From Betaproteobacteria bacterium Ga0077523 (lineage in GTDB: Bacteria > Pseudomonadota > Gammaproteobacteria > Burkholderiales > Ga0077523): a stretch of DNA of 64,000 nt. Of the stretch, positions 1 through 9,300 are shown one piece after another. The notes beneath the pieces are model-generated. The model was not told where the DNA came from and did not search any database. It worked only from the letters and a program-made list of their open reading frames with translations. Each line of letters begins with the position of its first letter. Position 1 is the stretch's first letter. Where the stretch lies: assembly GCA_001464695.1 (NCBI GenBank), contig LNDQ01000091.1, positions 52,346-116,345 on the forward strand, written 5' to 3'. Position numbers and translations under genes: made by a program.

Positions 1-813
1 GGCCCATTGGTTGTAGCCGGCGTAGCGGTAGAAGGCGTCAGCGACGGACTCCGCGCTCTGGCGGCAACCGTGCAGGGCCACGTGAATGCGGCAACCGCCG
101 GCACTCACGCATGCTTTCGGGACATACGCGTAGCCTTCGTCGGCGAGCGCCGAAGAGCGCGCGCTGCCAGCGGCAAACTCGGTCTGATCAAAGGCACGCA
201 AACTCGCATCCGATGGATTTCCCGGCGGTGCCAGGCGGCCGTAGATGAACTGCAGCAGCGCGCCGGCCGCGTCGTAGCCGCAGGCCGCGATGAACTGCCC
301 GCCCGTCAAGTCGCACCGGTCGCCGCGGTCCAGCGTGACCAGAGCATGGCCGGCATTGAGATCGTTGCGATAGAAGACCTGATGCCCGGGCAGCAGGGCA
401 CGGTAGAAATCCACCAGGGCATCGGTCGCCGACTGGCGCACGACGCCATCGTTGTATCCCGAGAACAGCCAGACGCGGGAGCGCGCCAGCGCCGTCGGCG
501 GATCGATCCTGCCCTGGCGCGCGGCCTCCCTGGCCGCATCGACGAACGGCTTGGCCGATGGCGAGCCGTGCGAGCATTCGCCCGTCGCGCGGTCGGCATT
601 GCCCTTGGCGCACCCCCAGAGACCACCGGCGAAGACGCCCGCGCCCTTCACGACACTGGCGTGGGCAACGTGAAACTGCACCGCCATGTACGCTCCGGAC
701 GAGAGACCGGAGACCGAGGTTTCGCTCAGTTCGGCGGACAGTGCGGGCAGGCGATCGGCACCCCATGCATACGGGCACAGGAGCGCAACCACGAGAGCGA
801 CGAGAGAACGCAT
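1..813 (-). CDS. Secreted PHB-depolymerase-family esterase (3' end outside window)
   Basis: An open frame of 271 codons runs off the left edge, so the C-terminus is missing. The start ATG at 813 is followed by a signal-peptide-like N-terminus (short, hydrophobic residues 3-18, ending near AWGA), so the product is probably exported. A lipase box GLSSG at residues 36-40, followed by AYMAVQ, is the typical nucleophile elbow of extracellular poly(3-hydroxyalkanoate) depolymerases and related alpha/beta-hydrolase esterases; Ser38 would be the nucleophile. A stretch HVALHGCRQS near the visible end resembles the oxyanion-loop segment of this family. Probable role: hydrolysis of a polyester or small ester outside the cytoplasm. 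True substrate is unknown. Only a weak GAGG lies just before the ATG. Confidence 0.75.
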   Translation of the reverse strand, partial: MRSLVALVVALLCPYAWGADRLPALSAELSETSVSGLSSGAYMAVQFHVAHASVVKGAGVFAGGLWGCAKGNADRATGECSHGSPSAKPFVDAAREAARQGRIDPPTALARSRVWLFSGYNDGVVRQSATDALVDFYRALLPGHQVFYRNDLNAGHALVTLDRGDRCDLTGGQFIAACGYDAAGALLQFIYGRLAPPGNPSDASLRAFDQTEFAAGSARSSALADEGYAYVPKACVSAGGCRIHVALHGCRQSAESVADAFYRYAGYNQWA

Positions 814-905
814 TGCCTCATGGTAGGGACCCAACGGTACCTAGGCAATGCGACGGGTTGGAACACCCTCCGATGCCTGATCCCTGACCTCTGAACCCTG
901 ACGCG

Positions 906-1691
906 CTAAGCCGCCTCTTCGAGCGACAGGTCGCCTCCGGCGACCGCGCCCACGGGATCACCCTTCCAGTGCAGCAACTCCATCCGGCCGTCCGGATGCT
1001 CGACGATGGCCGTGCAGCTGTCGACCCAGTCGCCGCAATTGATGTAGGTGATCCCGTCGATGGTCTTGAGGGCGGCGGCGTGAATGTGGCCGCAGACCAC
1101 GCCGTCCAGGCCGCGCTCCTTGACCGCGTGCACGACCGATGCCTCGAAGCTGTAGATGAACTCCAGCGCCCCCTTCACCTTACGCTTGGCATAGCCCGCC
1201 AGCGACCAGTAGCCGGAGATGCGGAACGTGCGGCGAATGAGCGACAGCAGCACGTTCACGCGCACCAGGAAGTTGTAGAGCACATCGCCCAGAACCGCGA
1301 CCCAGCGGTGATAGCGCGTGACCTGGTCGAATTCGTCGCCGTGCAGCAGTACGTAGCGCTTGCCGTCGGCAGCGGTGTGCACGTACTCCTTCACGAGGTC
1401 GATGTCGCCGAACGAAGTGCCGACGTATTCGCGCAACGCTTCATCGTGATTACCGGGTACGAAGATCACCTTCACGCCATGGCGCGCCTTGCGCAGGATC
1501 TTCTGCACCACCGTGTTCTGCGCACGCGACCAGACGATGCCGCGACTCATGGACCAGAAGTCGATGATGTCGCCCACCAGGAAGAGGTACTCCGACTCGT
1601 AGTGCTTCAGGAACGAGTGGAGCTGGTCGGCCTGGCACGCCCGCGTGCCGAGGTGGATGTCCGACAGGAAGATCGACCGGACCTGTTCCAT
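906..1691 (-). CDS. Calcineurin-like metallophosphoesterase, LpxH-like (UDP-2,3-diacylglucosamine diphosphatase family)
   Basis: About 261 residues. The metallophosphoesterase motifs appear in order: SDIHLG near the N-terminus, LVGDIIDFW, PGNHDE, LLHGDEFD and a C-terminal VCGHIHAA. These are the metal ligands of the calcineurin-like fold. The pattern with GDIIDFW and the long helical insert matches LpxH-like pyrophosphatases, which cleave UDP-2,3-diacylglucosamine in lipid A synthesis at the inner face of the membrane; some relatives have other substrates. I chose the ATG at 1691 because it places SDIHLG where the family has it; an in-frame ATG at 1730 would add 13 residues without family similarity. 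It stands alone between unrelated genes. Confidence 0.8.
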   Translation of the reverse strand: MEQVRSIFLSDIHLGTRACQADQLHSFLKHYESEYLFLVGDIIDFWSMSRGIVWSRAQNTVVQKILRKARHGVKVIFVPGNHDEALREYVGTSFGDIDLVKEYVHTAADGKRYVLLHGDEFDQVTRYHRWVAVLGDVLYNFLVRVNVLLSLIRRTFRISGYWSLAGYAKRKVKGALEFIYSFEASVVHAVKERGLDGVVCGHIHAAALKTIDGITYINCGDWVDSCTAIVEHPDGRMELLHWKGDPVGAVAGGDLSLEEAA

Positions 1692-1900
1692 CACCGCTCG
1701 CGCCGCAAAACCGCTCCCGTTCTCCGGCAAATGCCGGAATCGGGATCGAGGCCGGGCGCACGCACCCGGCTGAATGGCAGGGATATCAGGTTCGTCTTCA
1801 AGGCGAGCGGTCGAGCCGCCCGACAGGTCGGGACGTTAGCGGCTGATTGTTACCGGAACATGACTCGCCGCACCTCTCCGGACGCGGCAGCCGAAGCGGC

Positions 1901-3073
1901 TCAACGAAACTCGTGCAGGGCCACGCGGTTCTTCGCGATGAAATCCCAGTCATAGGTCACACCCAGGCCCGGCCCGGTGGGTACCGTGAAACAGCCGTCG
2001 TCGCCGACCGCTTCGAGAGCGTCGCTGTAGCCGCAGGTATAGACCGGCGGGACCGCATTGGGCATGTCCGGCCCCACCAGCGCAATCTCGTAGTAGTTGC
2101 TGTTGCGCATTGCTGCCATGCAATGCCGGTGTGCAGGGCCACACGCGTGCACCTCGGCATCGACACCGAAACCTTCGGCGATGTGGGCGATCTTCATCGC
2201 GCCCGTGATGCCCATGTCGTATTCCGGATCCACGCGCAGGAAGTCGGTGGCGTTGGCGATGAGGAAATCCGCCTTGGGCTCGACGCCGCGGATGTGTTCG
2301 GTCTGCAGGATCGGCGTGCGGATCATCTCGCGCAGCTTGCGGTGAGCGTATTGCGAAACGCCGCTGTCGCGGAACGGGTCTTCGTACCAGAAAAAATTGG
2401 CGTCGTCGCACGCGCGCCCGACGTACAGCGCGTCGGCAAAGGTCCGAAGCTCGCAGGCCGGATCGATCATCAGTTCCATGGTGTCGCCCACCACTTTGCG
2501 TGCGTGCAGGACGTTCGCCGCTTCCTTGCGTTTGTCGCCTTCGTGCCAGCCGTGGATCTTGAACGCGGTGTAACCCAGCTCGCGGCATGCGAGCGCAAAG
2601 TCGCCGAAGGCTTCCTTCGAATCCAGGCCACCGGAATGCTGGGCGTGATAGGTGCTGGCATACGCCGGCAGGCGCCACCGGTAGCCTCCCAGCAACTCGG
2701 CCACGGAAGCGCCGTACTTCTTGCCGGCCAGATCCCACAGCGCGATATCCAGCGGACCATGCCCCATGTGATCGAACTGTCGCGACTCACGCTTGAGGTC
2801 GTCGTAGATCGCTTCGCGCTGCTCGGCTTCGCGCCCGACCAGGAACGGGGCCAGCATGATGGTGGAGCCGAGAGCAGCCGCGGAACCGACCCAGTGGGTG
2901 ACGTATTCGCCGCGCAGGCCGTTGTCGGTCATCACCGCGACCGCGTATTTGGTGAGGCGGGTCTTGGCACCCTTCACGTACTCGAGTGCGCCGACGCTGG
3001 CGGCGCGGGTCATGCCGAGGTTGGCGGCGTCGAACTGGAATACGTGGACCTCGACCTTGGTGATGCGGCTCAT
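1901..3073 (-). CDS. Enolase-superfamily enzyme (mandelate racemase/muconate lactonizing type)
   Basis: 390 residues, full length for the family. The barrel carries a K-x-H motif (KIHGW, Lys172 and His174), metal ligands Asp204 (MIDPACE), Glu231 (WYEDPF) and Glu259 (QTEH), and a later Asp282 and His309 that could form the His-Asp dyad of mandelate-racemase-subgroup enzymes. Such enzymes remove the alpha proton of a carboxylate substrate and either racemise or dehydrate it, often a sugar acid. I cannot name the substrate; the K-x-H in place of K-x-K argues for a dehydratase-like branch. The ATG at 3073 has a strong GAGGAGA ribosome-binding site 8 bases upstream. Monocistronic: a terminator lies between it and the upstream gene. 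Confidence 0.8.
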   Translation of the reverse strand: MSRITKVEVHVFQFDAANLGMTRAASVGALEYVKGAKTRLTKYAVAVMTDNGLRGEYVTHWVGSAAALGSTIMLAPFLVGREAEQREAIYDDLKRESRQFDHMGHGPLDIALWDLAGKKYGASVAELLGGYRWRLPAYASTYHAQHSGGLDSKEAFGDFALACRELGYTAFKIHGWHEGDKRKEAANVLHARKVVGDTMELMIDPACELRTFADALYVGRACDDANFFWYEDPFRDSGVSQYAHRKLREMIRTPILQTEHIRGVEPKADFLIANATDFLRVDPEYDMGITGAMKIAHIAEGFGVDAEVHACGPAHRHCMAAMRNSNYYEIALVGPDMPNAVPPVYTCGYSDALEAVGDDGCFTVPTGPGLGVTYDWDFIAKNRVALHEFR

Positions 3074-3167
3074 GCTTGAAGTCTCCTCACCCACTTGTTT
3101 TGAGGGGAGAAGGATAGCATTCGCCCCAAGGGCGATACCCGCCAGCGCGCGAGCCCTTGCCCGGAAA

Positions 3168-3202
3168 AAGAGCCCCGGCCGCCGCAAGCGGCTTGCCGGG
3201 GC
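3168..3202 (-). terminator. Rho-independent terminator of the small secreted protein gene at 3239
   Basis: An outer stem GCCCCGGC/GCCGGGGC (3172-3179 with 3195-3202) encloses an inner GCCGC/GCGGC stem. Read on the minus strand it is followed directly by CTCTTTTTCC. It lies 36 bases past the stop of the gene ending at 3239 and upstream of the enolase-superfamily gene, separating the two transcripts. Confidence 0.85.
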
Positions 3203-3238
3203 AGCCTCTCCAAGCAGGGAGAGGGGGGAGGAGTCGAC

Positions 3239-3685
3239 CTACTTCTTCTCTGGATGGTTCGCGATCTGCACGGAATCGATCTGTTTTGCGATCGGGGGCT
3301 CCGAGCCGCCAGGACCGCCGCGCACAACCTTCGGGGCTTCGTGGCCGGTGATGCATGCATCGCGAACCTGGCACGGCTTGGCGCTGGCGAAGTTGCGCGA
3401 GCCGACGGTGCGCGTCACTACGTAGACGTCATCCGGCGCGCCTCCGGTGCCCCAGCGCATTTCGCCGACATACTCCCGCGCCTTGACCGGTCCATTGTCG
3501 CGATAGTCGGCGTACTTGCCGGGGTCGGCGCTGCAGGTGTCGCGGGTGTCGCAGGAATTGCTCCAGCGCGAGGTCGGTTCGCCAGCGCCAACCGGCTGGG
3601 AAAGGCACGTGACGACGCCTATGGCGACCGCCGCGAACGACAACTGAATCGCGGAACCGTCGAATTGCTGTGTGAACACTTTCAT
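3239..3685 (-). CDS. Small secreted protein with two C-x-x-R-D-x-C motifs (paralog of 15453-15896)
   Basis: 148 residues, function unknown. The N-terminus has a hydrophobic stretch (about residues 12-30) that looks like a signal peptide cleaved near GAGE, so the product is probably periplasmic or extracellular. The mature part holds two copies of a C-x-x-R-D-x-C motif (CDTRDTC and CQVRDAC) separated by about 60 residues, and a highly conserved middle containing GEMRWGTGGAPDDVYV. The same core recurs in the protein at 15453-15896, so this is a duplicated family within one locus. The four cysteines could form two disulfides or bind a metal. AGGAGG lies 5 bases before the ATG, exactly as in the paralog, and the 70-base leader is also shared. 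A strong terminator follows. I recognise no described family. Confidence 0.75.
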   Translation of the reverse strand: MKVFTQQFDGSAIQLSFAAVAIGVVTCLSQPVGAGEPTSRWSNSCDTRDTCSADPGKYADYRDNGPVKAREYVGEMRWGTGGAPDDVYVVTRTVGSRNFASAKPCQVRDACITGHEAPKVVRGGPGGSEPPIAKQIDSVQIANHPEKK

Positions 3686-3755
3686 GCTGGCCTCCTGAAC
3701 CTTGGCTACCCGGACGTCGTCGACCCTCGTGGGATCGCGGCGCCACGATCCCGGG
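3686..3755 (-). promoter_or_regulatory. Conserved 5' leader of the small secreted protein gene
   Basis: The 70 bases upstream of this start align without gaps to the 70 bases upstream of the paralog at 15897-15966. They share the ribosome-binding site and a 13-base block (plus strand CCACGATCCCGGG, 3743-3755) whose near edge lies exactly 58 bases from both start codons. This could be an operator, promoter element or structured mRNA leader. Confidence 0.5.
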
Positions 3756-3944
3756 TTGAGGTCGCGACACCGTCACGCAGCGCGGCTGCGCGATCCGATC
3801 GCCGAATCGCCGCCTACCTTGCTGCACGTGCCGACAGTCTGCGATCCCGGTGCTGTCCAGTCTCTTCACCAAGAGGCATAGGCCGATGCTCATATCCGCT
3901 CCGGGGCCCAAGAGCGATGACTCCGGATCGCCCCCCGATCGGGG

Positions 3945-4463
3945 TCAGCGAGTGGGGTGGCGCTTCTGGTCGACAAACTCCTGCAGATACAGTCCTGCAG
4001 GGGTCTTCGTCTTGCCGAAGCGCTCACTTGCGCGTTCGAGGATCGGGGCACTCGTTTCGCTCGGGTAGGCGGCGATCGCGGCCGCGGCGCGAATCCTGAC
4101 CCGCGTTATGCGATTTGCCAGTTCCATGCTTACGTAGTCCTCTTCCGAAACAAGGGGCCCACTCACGACCAGATCCGGGTTCTCCTGGTAGAACATCGCC
4201 ATTTTCCGGTATGCAGTCTCCAGGGCTGGGCGATACTGCGCCGCGATCTCCGTATCGAGCGCCGTCAGTACCTCGTCGAAGCAAAGCGCCAGATCCTCGC
4301 TGGCAACGAGCGCATCGAGCGCAGACGAGTCGCATTCCTCGCAGTGCAGCCACGCACGAAACGCATCGCCTACTTCCGGACGGTTCACGAAAGTGCAATC
4401 GGCTGCACCGACTTGGGTCGAAAGCATCGCAAACAGAAGCACCACCGACAAGAAGCGATTCAC
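3945..4463 (-). CDS. Secreted protein of unknown function
   Basis: 172 residues starting with GTG at 4463, preceded by AGGAGGAG 6 bases upstream. Residues 1-20 form a clear signal peptide (hydrophobic core FLSVVLLFAMLS, cleavage after QVGA). The mature part begins with Cys and has a C-x-x-C motif (CEEC) plus two further cysteines; the rest looks helical and rich in Ala and Glu. I recognise no domain. It lies 37 bases downstream of the metalloprotease gene at 4501-5559 in the same direction, so the two are probably co-transcribed. A role as partner or inhibitor of the protease is possible but only inferred from position. Confidence 0.65.
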   Translation of the reverse strand: MNRFLSVVLLFAMLSTQVGAADCTFVNRPEVGDAFRAWLHCEECDSSALDALVASEDLALCFDEVLTALDTEIAAQYRPALETAYRKMAMFYQENPDLVVSGPLVSEEDYVSMELANRITRVRIRAAAAIAAYPSETSAPILERASERFGKTKTPAGLYLQEFVDQKRHPTR

Positions 4464-4500
4464 GATCGTCTCCTCCTTGAAGCTGCATTCATGGCGGCCT

Positions 4501-5559
4501 TCACCGGCATCCGTCGGAGCTCAGGTCGATCGGCGGACAAGGGAACTCGATACCGTCGTCACACCATTCCCCCTCTTTGTTGCGACCCGATGCGATCCAT
4601 GAAATCTTGCGGAAATGCATACGGATACATTGACCGAGTTCAAAACGCTCTCTCGGATCGTCGGAGAGATCGGCGTCGGGGTGCATCACGTTCTTGGTGC
4701 AACTGTCACCCGCACAGATCATATGGCCCAGCGCCAGGGCATGGCCGATCTCGTGCGCGAGGGTTTCGGCATTGGTGGATTTTGCATACACCAGGATGAT
4801 CCCGCGATTCCCGTCCGGGGTAGTCAGTTCGATCCAATTCCCGCGGCGAGCCGGATCCGCTGGATCCCTCAACACGTAGTAGACGTTCAGGCTTCCTGTT
4901 TCATATCTTCCAAGAGGCGGCTTCATCAATGCACTTGCCGTCGCTTGACCCCACTCCAGGCGATTGCCCAGATCGAGTTCCTCCTTCACCTGCAGCTTGA
5001 TCTCGATGCCGCAACCCTTCCTCTCGTTCAACAACTCCACCGCTCGATTCACATCGAGGTCTACCCGGCTCTTCATCGTCCCCGCGGATGGCTGCACATC
5101 CTTCGCCATCCAGACCTTTAGTTTCAACGTTGGTCTGTTCTTCAGTGATACCCCCATAGAGTCGCGCCCGTCGCGCCAGCCTGGCCCATCTTCGCCATCG
5201 AGAGGCATCGTATTGCTGCCTACCCCTTTCCTCACGGCAAGCGCGAATATCTGTGAGTGACCGCATGGCGCTCGTCGGGCACCCAGTTCCGGAGAAACGT
5301 CAATCGGTCCAGGCCCCATGACAGCCCGGATCTGATGGCTGCAGACGCAAGCACCACCGGATGCTCGTTGGCGCCGACTGATCACGAGAGTCGCCTCGTC
5401 CGTTTCCGACAGTTGGGGAATCGTCACCGCATCGGTCACGTTCTGGGCATTGGAATTCGGCATGGACAGCCCTGCGATCAACAGCGTGGCCCACTTCAAC
5501 CCGGCGACGCCCATCCGATTGGCATGTCTACACTGCGCGTCCGGTGTTAGCATTTCCAT
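4501..5559 (-). CDS. Secreted zinc metalloprotease, metzincin/matrixin-like
   Basis: 352 residues. The zinc site HEIGHALALGH is at residues 269-279 (H269, E270, H273, H279), followed by a Met-turn-like VMHPD at 291-295, the arrangement seen in metzincins such as matrixins. The usual Gly at the eighth motif position is Ala here. A hydrophobic segment at about residues 21-35 followed by NSNAQN suggests export; the 15 residues before it may mean that the ATG of residue 16 is the real start, although AAGGATG lies before the first ATG. Several cysteines in the flanks fit disulfides outside the cell. It diverges from the response regulator at 5637 with only 77 bases between, so that regulator may control it. 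Confidence 0.75.
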   Translation of the reverse strand: MEMLTPDAQCRHANRMGVAGLKWATLLIAGLSMPNSNAQNVTDAVTIPQLSETDEATLVISRRQRASGGACVCSHQIRAVMGPGPIDVSPELGARRAPCGHSQIFALAVRKGVGSNTMPLDGEDGPGWRDGRDSMGVSLKNRPTLKLKVWMAKDVQPSAGTMKSRVDLDVNRAVELLNERKGCGIEIKLQVKEELDLGNRLEWGQATASALMKPPLGRYETGSLNVYYVLRDPADPARRGNWIELTTPDGNRGIILVYAKSTNAETLAHEIGHALALGHMICAGDSCTKNVMHPDADLSDDPRERFELGQCIRMHFRKISWIASGRNKEGEWCDDGIEFPCPPIDLSSDGCR

Positions 5560-5636
5560 CTTGATTCATCCTTGATGGCGGTAAGGTTCAGGAAGTCCCG
5601 CGCGGCAGTAACGGCGGATCCAGGGGGCAATGCTCG

Positions 5637-6350
5637 ATGCGCGTGATCGCGATCGAAGATCATCGGCTGGTGTACGACGCACTCGAAGCCGTCGTTCGCC
5701 TGATCGATCCCAATTGCGAACTGCGGTTCGCAGCGACGCTCGCGGACGCCCTGGCGGCGATCGAATCCGACGGGCCGCCCGATCTCGTGCTCATGGACCT
5801 CGGCTTGCCCGATTCCCAGGGGCTCGCCACCTTGCGACGCTTCCGAGAATGTCATTCTGATGTGCCCGTGGTCGTGATCTCCGGCACCGACGAGCAGGAC
5901 GAGGGGTTCCAGGGAATCGTCTTCGACGCGATCAACGAGCATCGCGCCATGGGATACATCCCGAAGAGCCATGACCGTGACCGCGGGTTGACGGCCTTGC
6001 GTCATGTCCTCGCCGGTAACGTCTATCTCCCTCGCGAAGCGGTTCATCAGGCCGCCGAAAGTCGTCGCACCGCACTCAGTCGAGCCACCGATGAGCCCAT
6101 CGTCGTCCACCCTGTGGAGGTCTCCGACGCATTGCGCAAACAGGGCTTCACGGAAGCCCGGGCGCGGGTGGCCCGCCTGTTGCTCGAAGGCCTGTCCAAC
6201 AAGGAAATCGCCCGCAAGCTGTCGATCACCGAACACACCGTCAAAGCGCACGCCAGCCATATCTTCGAGACATTGAACGTGAAAACCCGGTTGCAGGCAG
6301 TGGTCAGACTGGAACGCCTGATGAGCGAGGTGACGCGATCCCGAAGTTGA
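5637..6350 (+). CDS. NarL/FixJ-type response regulator (receiver plus LuxR helix-turn-helix)
   Basis: 237 residues. The N-terminal receiver has the acidic pair ED at 7-8, the phosphorylation site Asp54 in LVLMDLGLPD, and the conserved Lys in YIPKS. The C-terminus holds a LuxR-type helix-turn-helix (about residues 165-225) with GLSNKEIARKLSITEHTVKAH spread over the recognition region. It is therefore a DNA-binding transcription factor switched by phosphorylation. The only histidine kinase close by is the hybrid kinase at 12130-14022, a plausible partner. It diverges from the metalloprotease gene and converges with the triple-fusion gene, whose stop is 11 bases away. GGGGG precedes the ATG. Confidence 0.88.
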   Translation: MRVIAIEDHRLVYDALEAVVRLIDPNCELRFAATLADALAAIESDGPPDLVLMDLGLPDSQGLATLRRFRECHSDVPVVVISGTDEQDEGFQGIVFDAINEHRAMGYIPKSHDRDRGLTALRHVLAGNVYLPREAVHQAAESRRTALSRATDEPIVVHPVEVSDALRKQGFTEARARVARLLLEGLSNKEIARKLSITEHTVKAHASHIFETLNVKTRLQAVVRLERLMSEVTRSRS

Positions 6351-6361
6351 TTGCGGGCGAC

Positions 6362-9300
6362 TCATGGCAGCAGGAACGTCCGGCGCGACAGCGGCTTTGC
6401 ACGGTTCCCCGCGTCGAATGTCCTGACCACGATCCGCCATCCTTGTGTCCTTCGATGTACCGAGATGCGCGAGTAACCCCCGTCGTGGAACCCCTGCTCT
6501 CCATCGACCTCGACGAAGTCGAGCGCCTGGTAGGTCAAACGATTGCCGTTCGGGGTGACGACCGCTGTCCGTTCCGCGTAGTCCGCTCGTCTTCCGTTTG
6601 CGAAAGGAATCGGTGCATAGAACGGAGAAGCGCTGATGCCAATGGCGCGCACGGAAGTTTGCGGGTTGTCCGCGGAACGAAACTCCAACCCCACCGTCAT
6701 GGAGCAATGCGAGTCACCGCTCAGGAAAACCACATTGCGGATCTCGTCGGTAGCGATGACATCGATGACTTCGTTCAGCGAACCGAAGTAGCCCCCCCAA
6801 CCGTCTTCGCGGCGGCGATAGGCCTTTTGTCGATCGGCGCCGTCCCGAGTCAGAGGCGCCAGTACGCTTCCCGACACTACGAACTTCGGACGATCGTCAT
6901 TTCTCTGGCTCTTCAGCCAGGCGATCAGCGCCTCGTGACCCTTCGCCGCAATGCGATAGTTGCGTGTACCGGTGTCGATGTTCCTGGACTCTCGCGACGT
7001 GCGACTGTCGAGGCAGAAGAATCGGAACCCTCCCGCGGCGAACTCGTAGCTGAAGTCCGCTGGCGGAACCCGGGGCTTCACCGGTCCGAGCCGGCCCACG
7101 GAGGCCTGATAAACGGAATAGGCTAGCCGCGCCCAGGCTTCCCGCGAGACTTCGACAATGTTCAACGGATCCGTGATGCCATCGTGGGTTGGTTCGAAGT
7201 TGTCCCAGAGTTCGTGATCATCGATGGCAAAGTAGACCGGTAGATTGCCGGTGAGGGTCGCAAACGCCTGGCTACTCCATGCCTTCTGATAGCGGCTCAC
7301 GACGCGCGAACGCGCCGACTCCGTGTCGAGGACGCCCGCGGTCGCATCGGCATAGATCTGGTCCCCGATCATCAAGACCATGCCGACCGGATCACCCGCC
7401 GCCATGCGCTCGTGCATCCGCAGGAAAGGCCGATCGGCCCGTTCGTTCTCGAACATCGTCCCCGGGTAGCGGCAGGAACCGATCAGGAATGCGAGGCGGT
7501 CGCTGTTCGACCCGAGGGCGTTCAAGTGATCCGGATTCGGCGTGGTCAGGTTGTCGACAATGCGGTGAGCCTCGAGCGCGCTGAAAGCATCCTTGATCAG
7601 GGCGAAAGTCAGTGGCTGCTCAGGCTTGTGGCCGCCCGGACGGAATGTACCGAGCGCCGTTTCCTTCAGGGGATCGACGTACTCGCGCTCGTCCGCCCCC
7701 CCGTCGGCCACACCGATCGCGAAGACCGGCAGGTGCAGGCTGCCCACCCAGAGGGACTTTCCGATGAGCCGATCCACCGGCACGTCGGCGATGGCGTAAG
7801 TGGTCAACGAGATCTCCTTGCGCTCGCCTCGGTCGGTGCGCACTTCCCAGCTGGTCCACACGCCGATCAAGTCCCCCGAGGGCTTGCTATCGGGGGCACC
7901 TTCGTCCACTGCGAACACGACCCCATACTTCGGTGGATCGGTCTCGGTCGTATCGATTTCCCACCAGATTCGCACATAGACACCGGGAACGACACCTGCA
8001 GTGAATACCGGCCTCGTCCAGCCCAGGACAGGGCCCCGAACAGCAGGCTTCAGGGTCGGGACCTCGCCAGGCCCGGGATCCTGTGAGATGAGGTTGCTCG
8101 TCAGAAAGCGGTCCACCCACGGGTACACTTCACGATGCGCGTCGCAGCCGAGCCACAGGTCGAGATGCCCGAAATCCTGTTTGACCACACACAAATGGGT
8201 ACGTCCGCCCTGCACCTGCGATATGCGCGCAAAGTTCCTTCGAGACGTCTCGGGATCGAACACATCGCTGCGCTTGCCATGCAGGAACGCGATCGGAAAG
8301 GTCATGTATTTCTCGATCGAGTGGTCCAGGAAATACTCGTTGATGCCCCCTTCGAATACGACACGACCGCGTTGCACGAAATCGGTGATCTGCCGAAAGG
8401 TCTTCATGTTGGCCGCACCGAGCAGGCCGCCCATCGCCTCATGGGTGCGCCGATCGATATTGCCATGGGGCCAATTCTGGCCGTAGACGGCCGTGATTCG
8501 ATGACACGTGGCGAGATCCGTTCGAGGTGGACAGGGCAGCACGGCATCGTGTGCACGGCCTTCCGAGAGCTCGACCGGATATGTGGCCGCGATACGGTCG
8601 GCGAGGATCGGCAACCAGTCCTTGGTCTGATGGGCCGACACATCGATGTGGTCGAGTCCCACCACGTCTTCGAGAAACGCGGCGAGTTCCGCCCGCAGTT
8701 GGTTCGACGATGATCCGACGATGAAGGGACCGATCTGGCTCATCACGGCAGCGCGAATCCATTTTCCGGAATCGAACTCGCCCAGCAGGACACCCATACT
8801 GAACACCGCTGCGCCCATGCAATGCGCCAGGACGTCCACCTGCTCGCTGCCGGTCAGTTCGAGAATTCTCTTGACGGCACGGGGCAGATCGTAGCTCGCG
8901 ACTTCGTCGAAGGACCACTGGTGTCGGCACGAGTCGAGGGCAGTGCTGGTTCGCAACTCAACCAGCCAGACGTCGAATCCGCACTCGCACAAGTGTTTCA
9001 CCAGACATCGCTCCAGCGTGGGTGAGGTGAAGATCGCACATGAATGCGCAAAGCCGTGCGTGACTACCAGCGGAACGAGCTTACTGTCGCGGTGAGCCGG
9101 ATCCCAGTAGTGGGACACCAGCAACCTGACGTCGTCGGCCGTGGTGATCCAGTGCTGCTCCGGTCCGACTACGCCCGCGACTGGCCCCGGGCGTTGGAGT
9201 TTTTCCACGGGTTCCGGCGGGTAGTCAGGCGCGCGAAAATGCCAGAGATAGGTCTTGATGACGAGACGTGCGACGAACAACGCCAGAGCGGCAAGCGCAG

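Noticed and set aside
3933..3944. Palindrome CCCCGATCGGGG next to the stop at 3945 as a terminator.
   Set aside because: No T-run follows on the minus strand and a 12-base GC palindrome may be chance.
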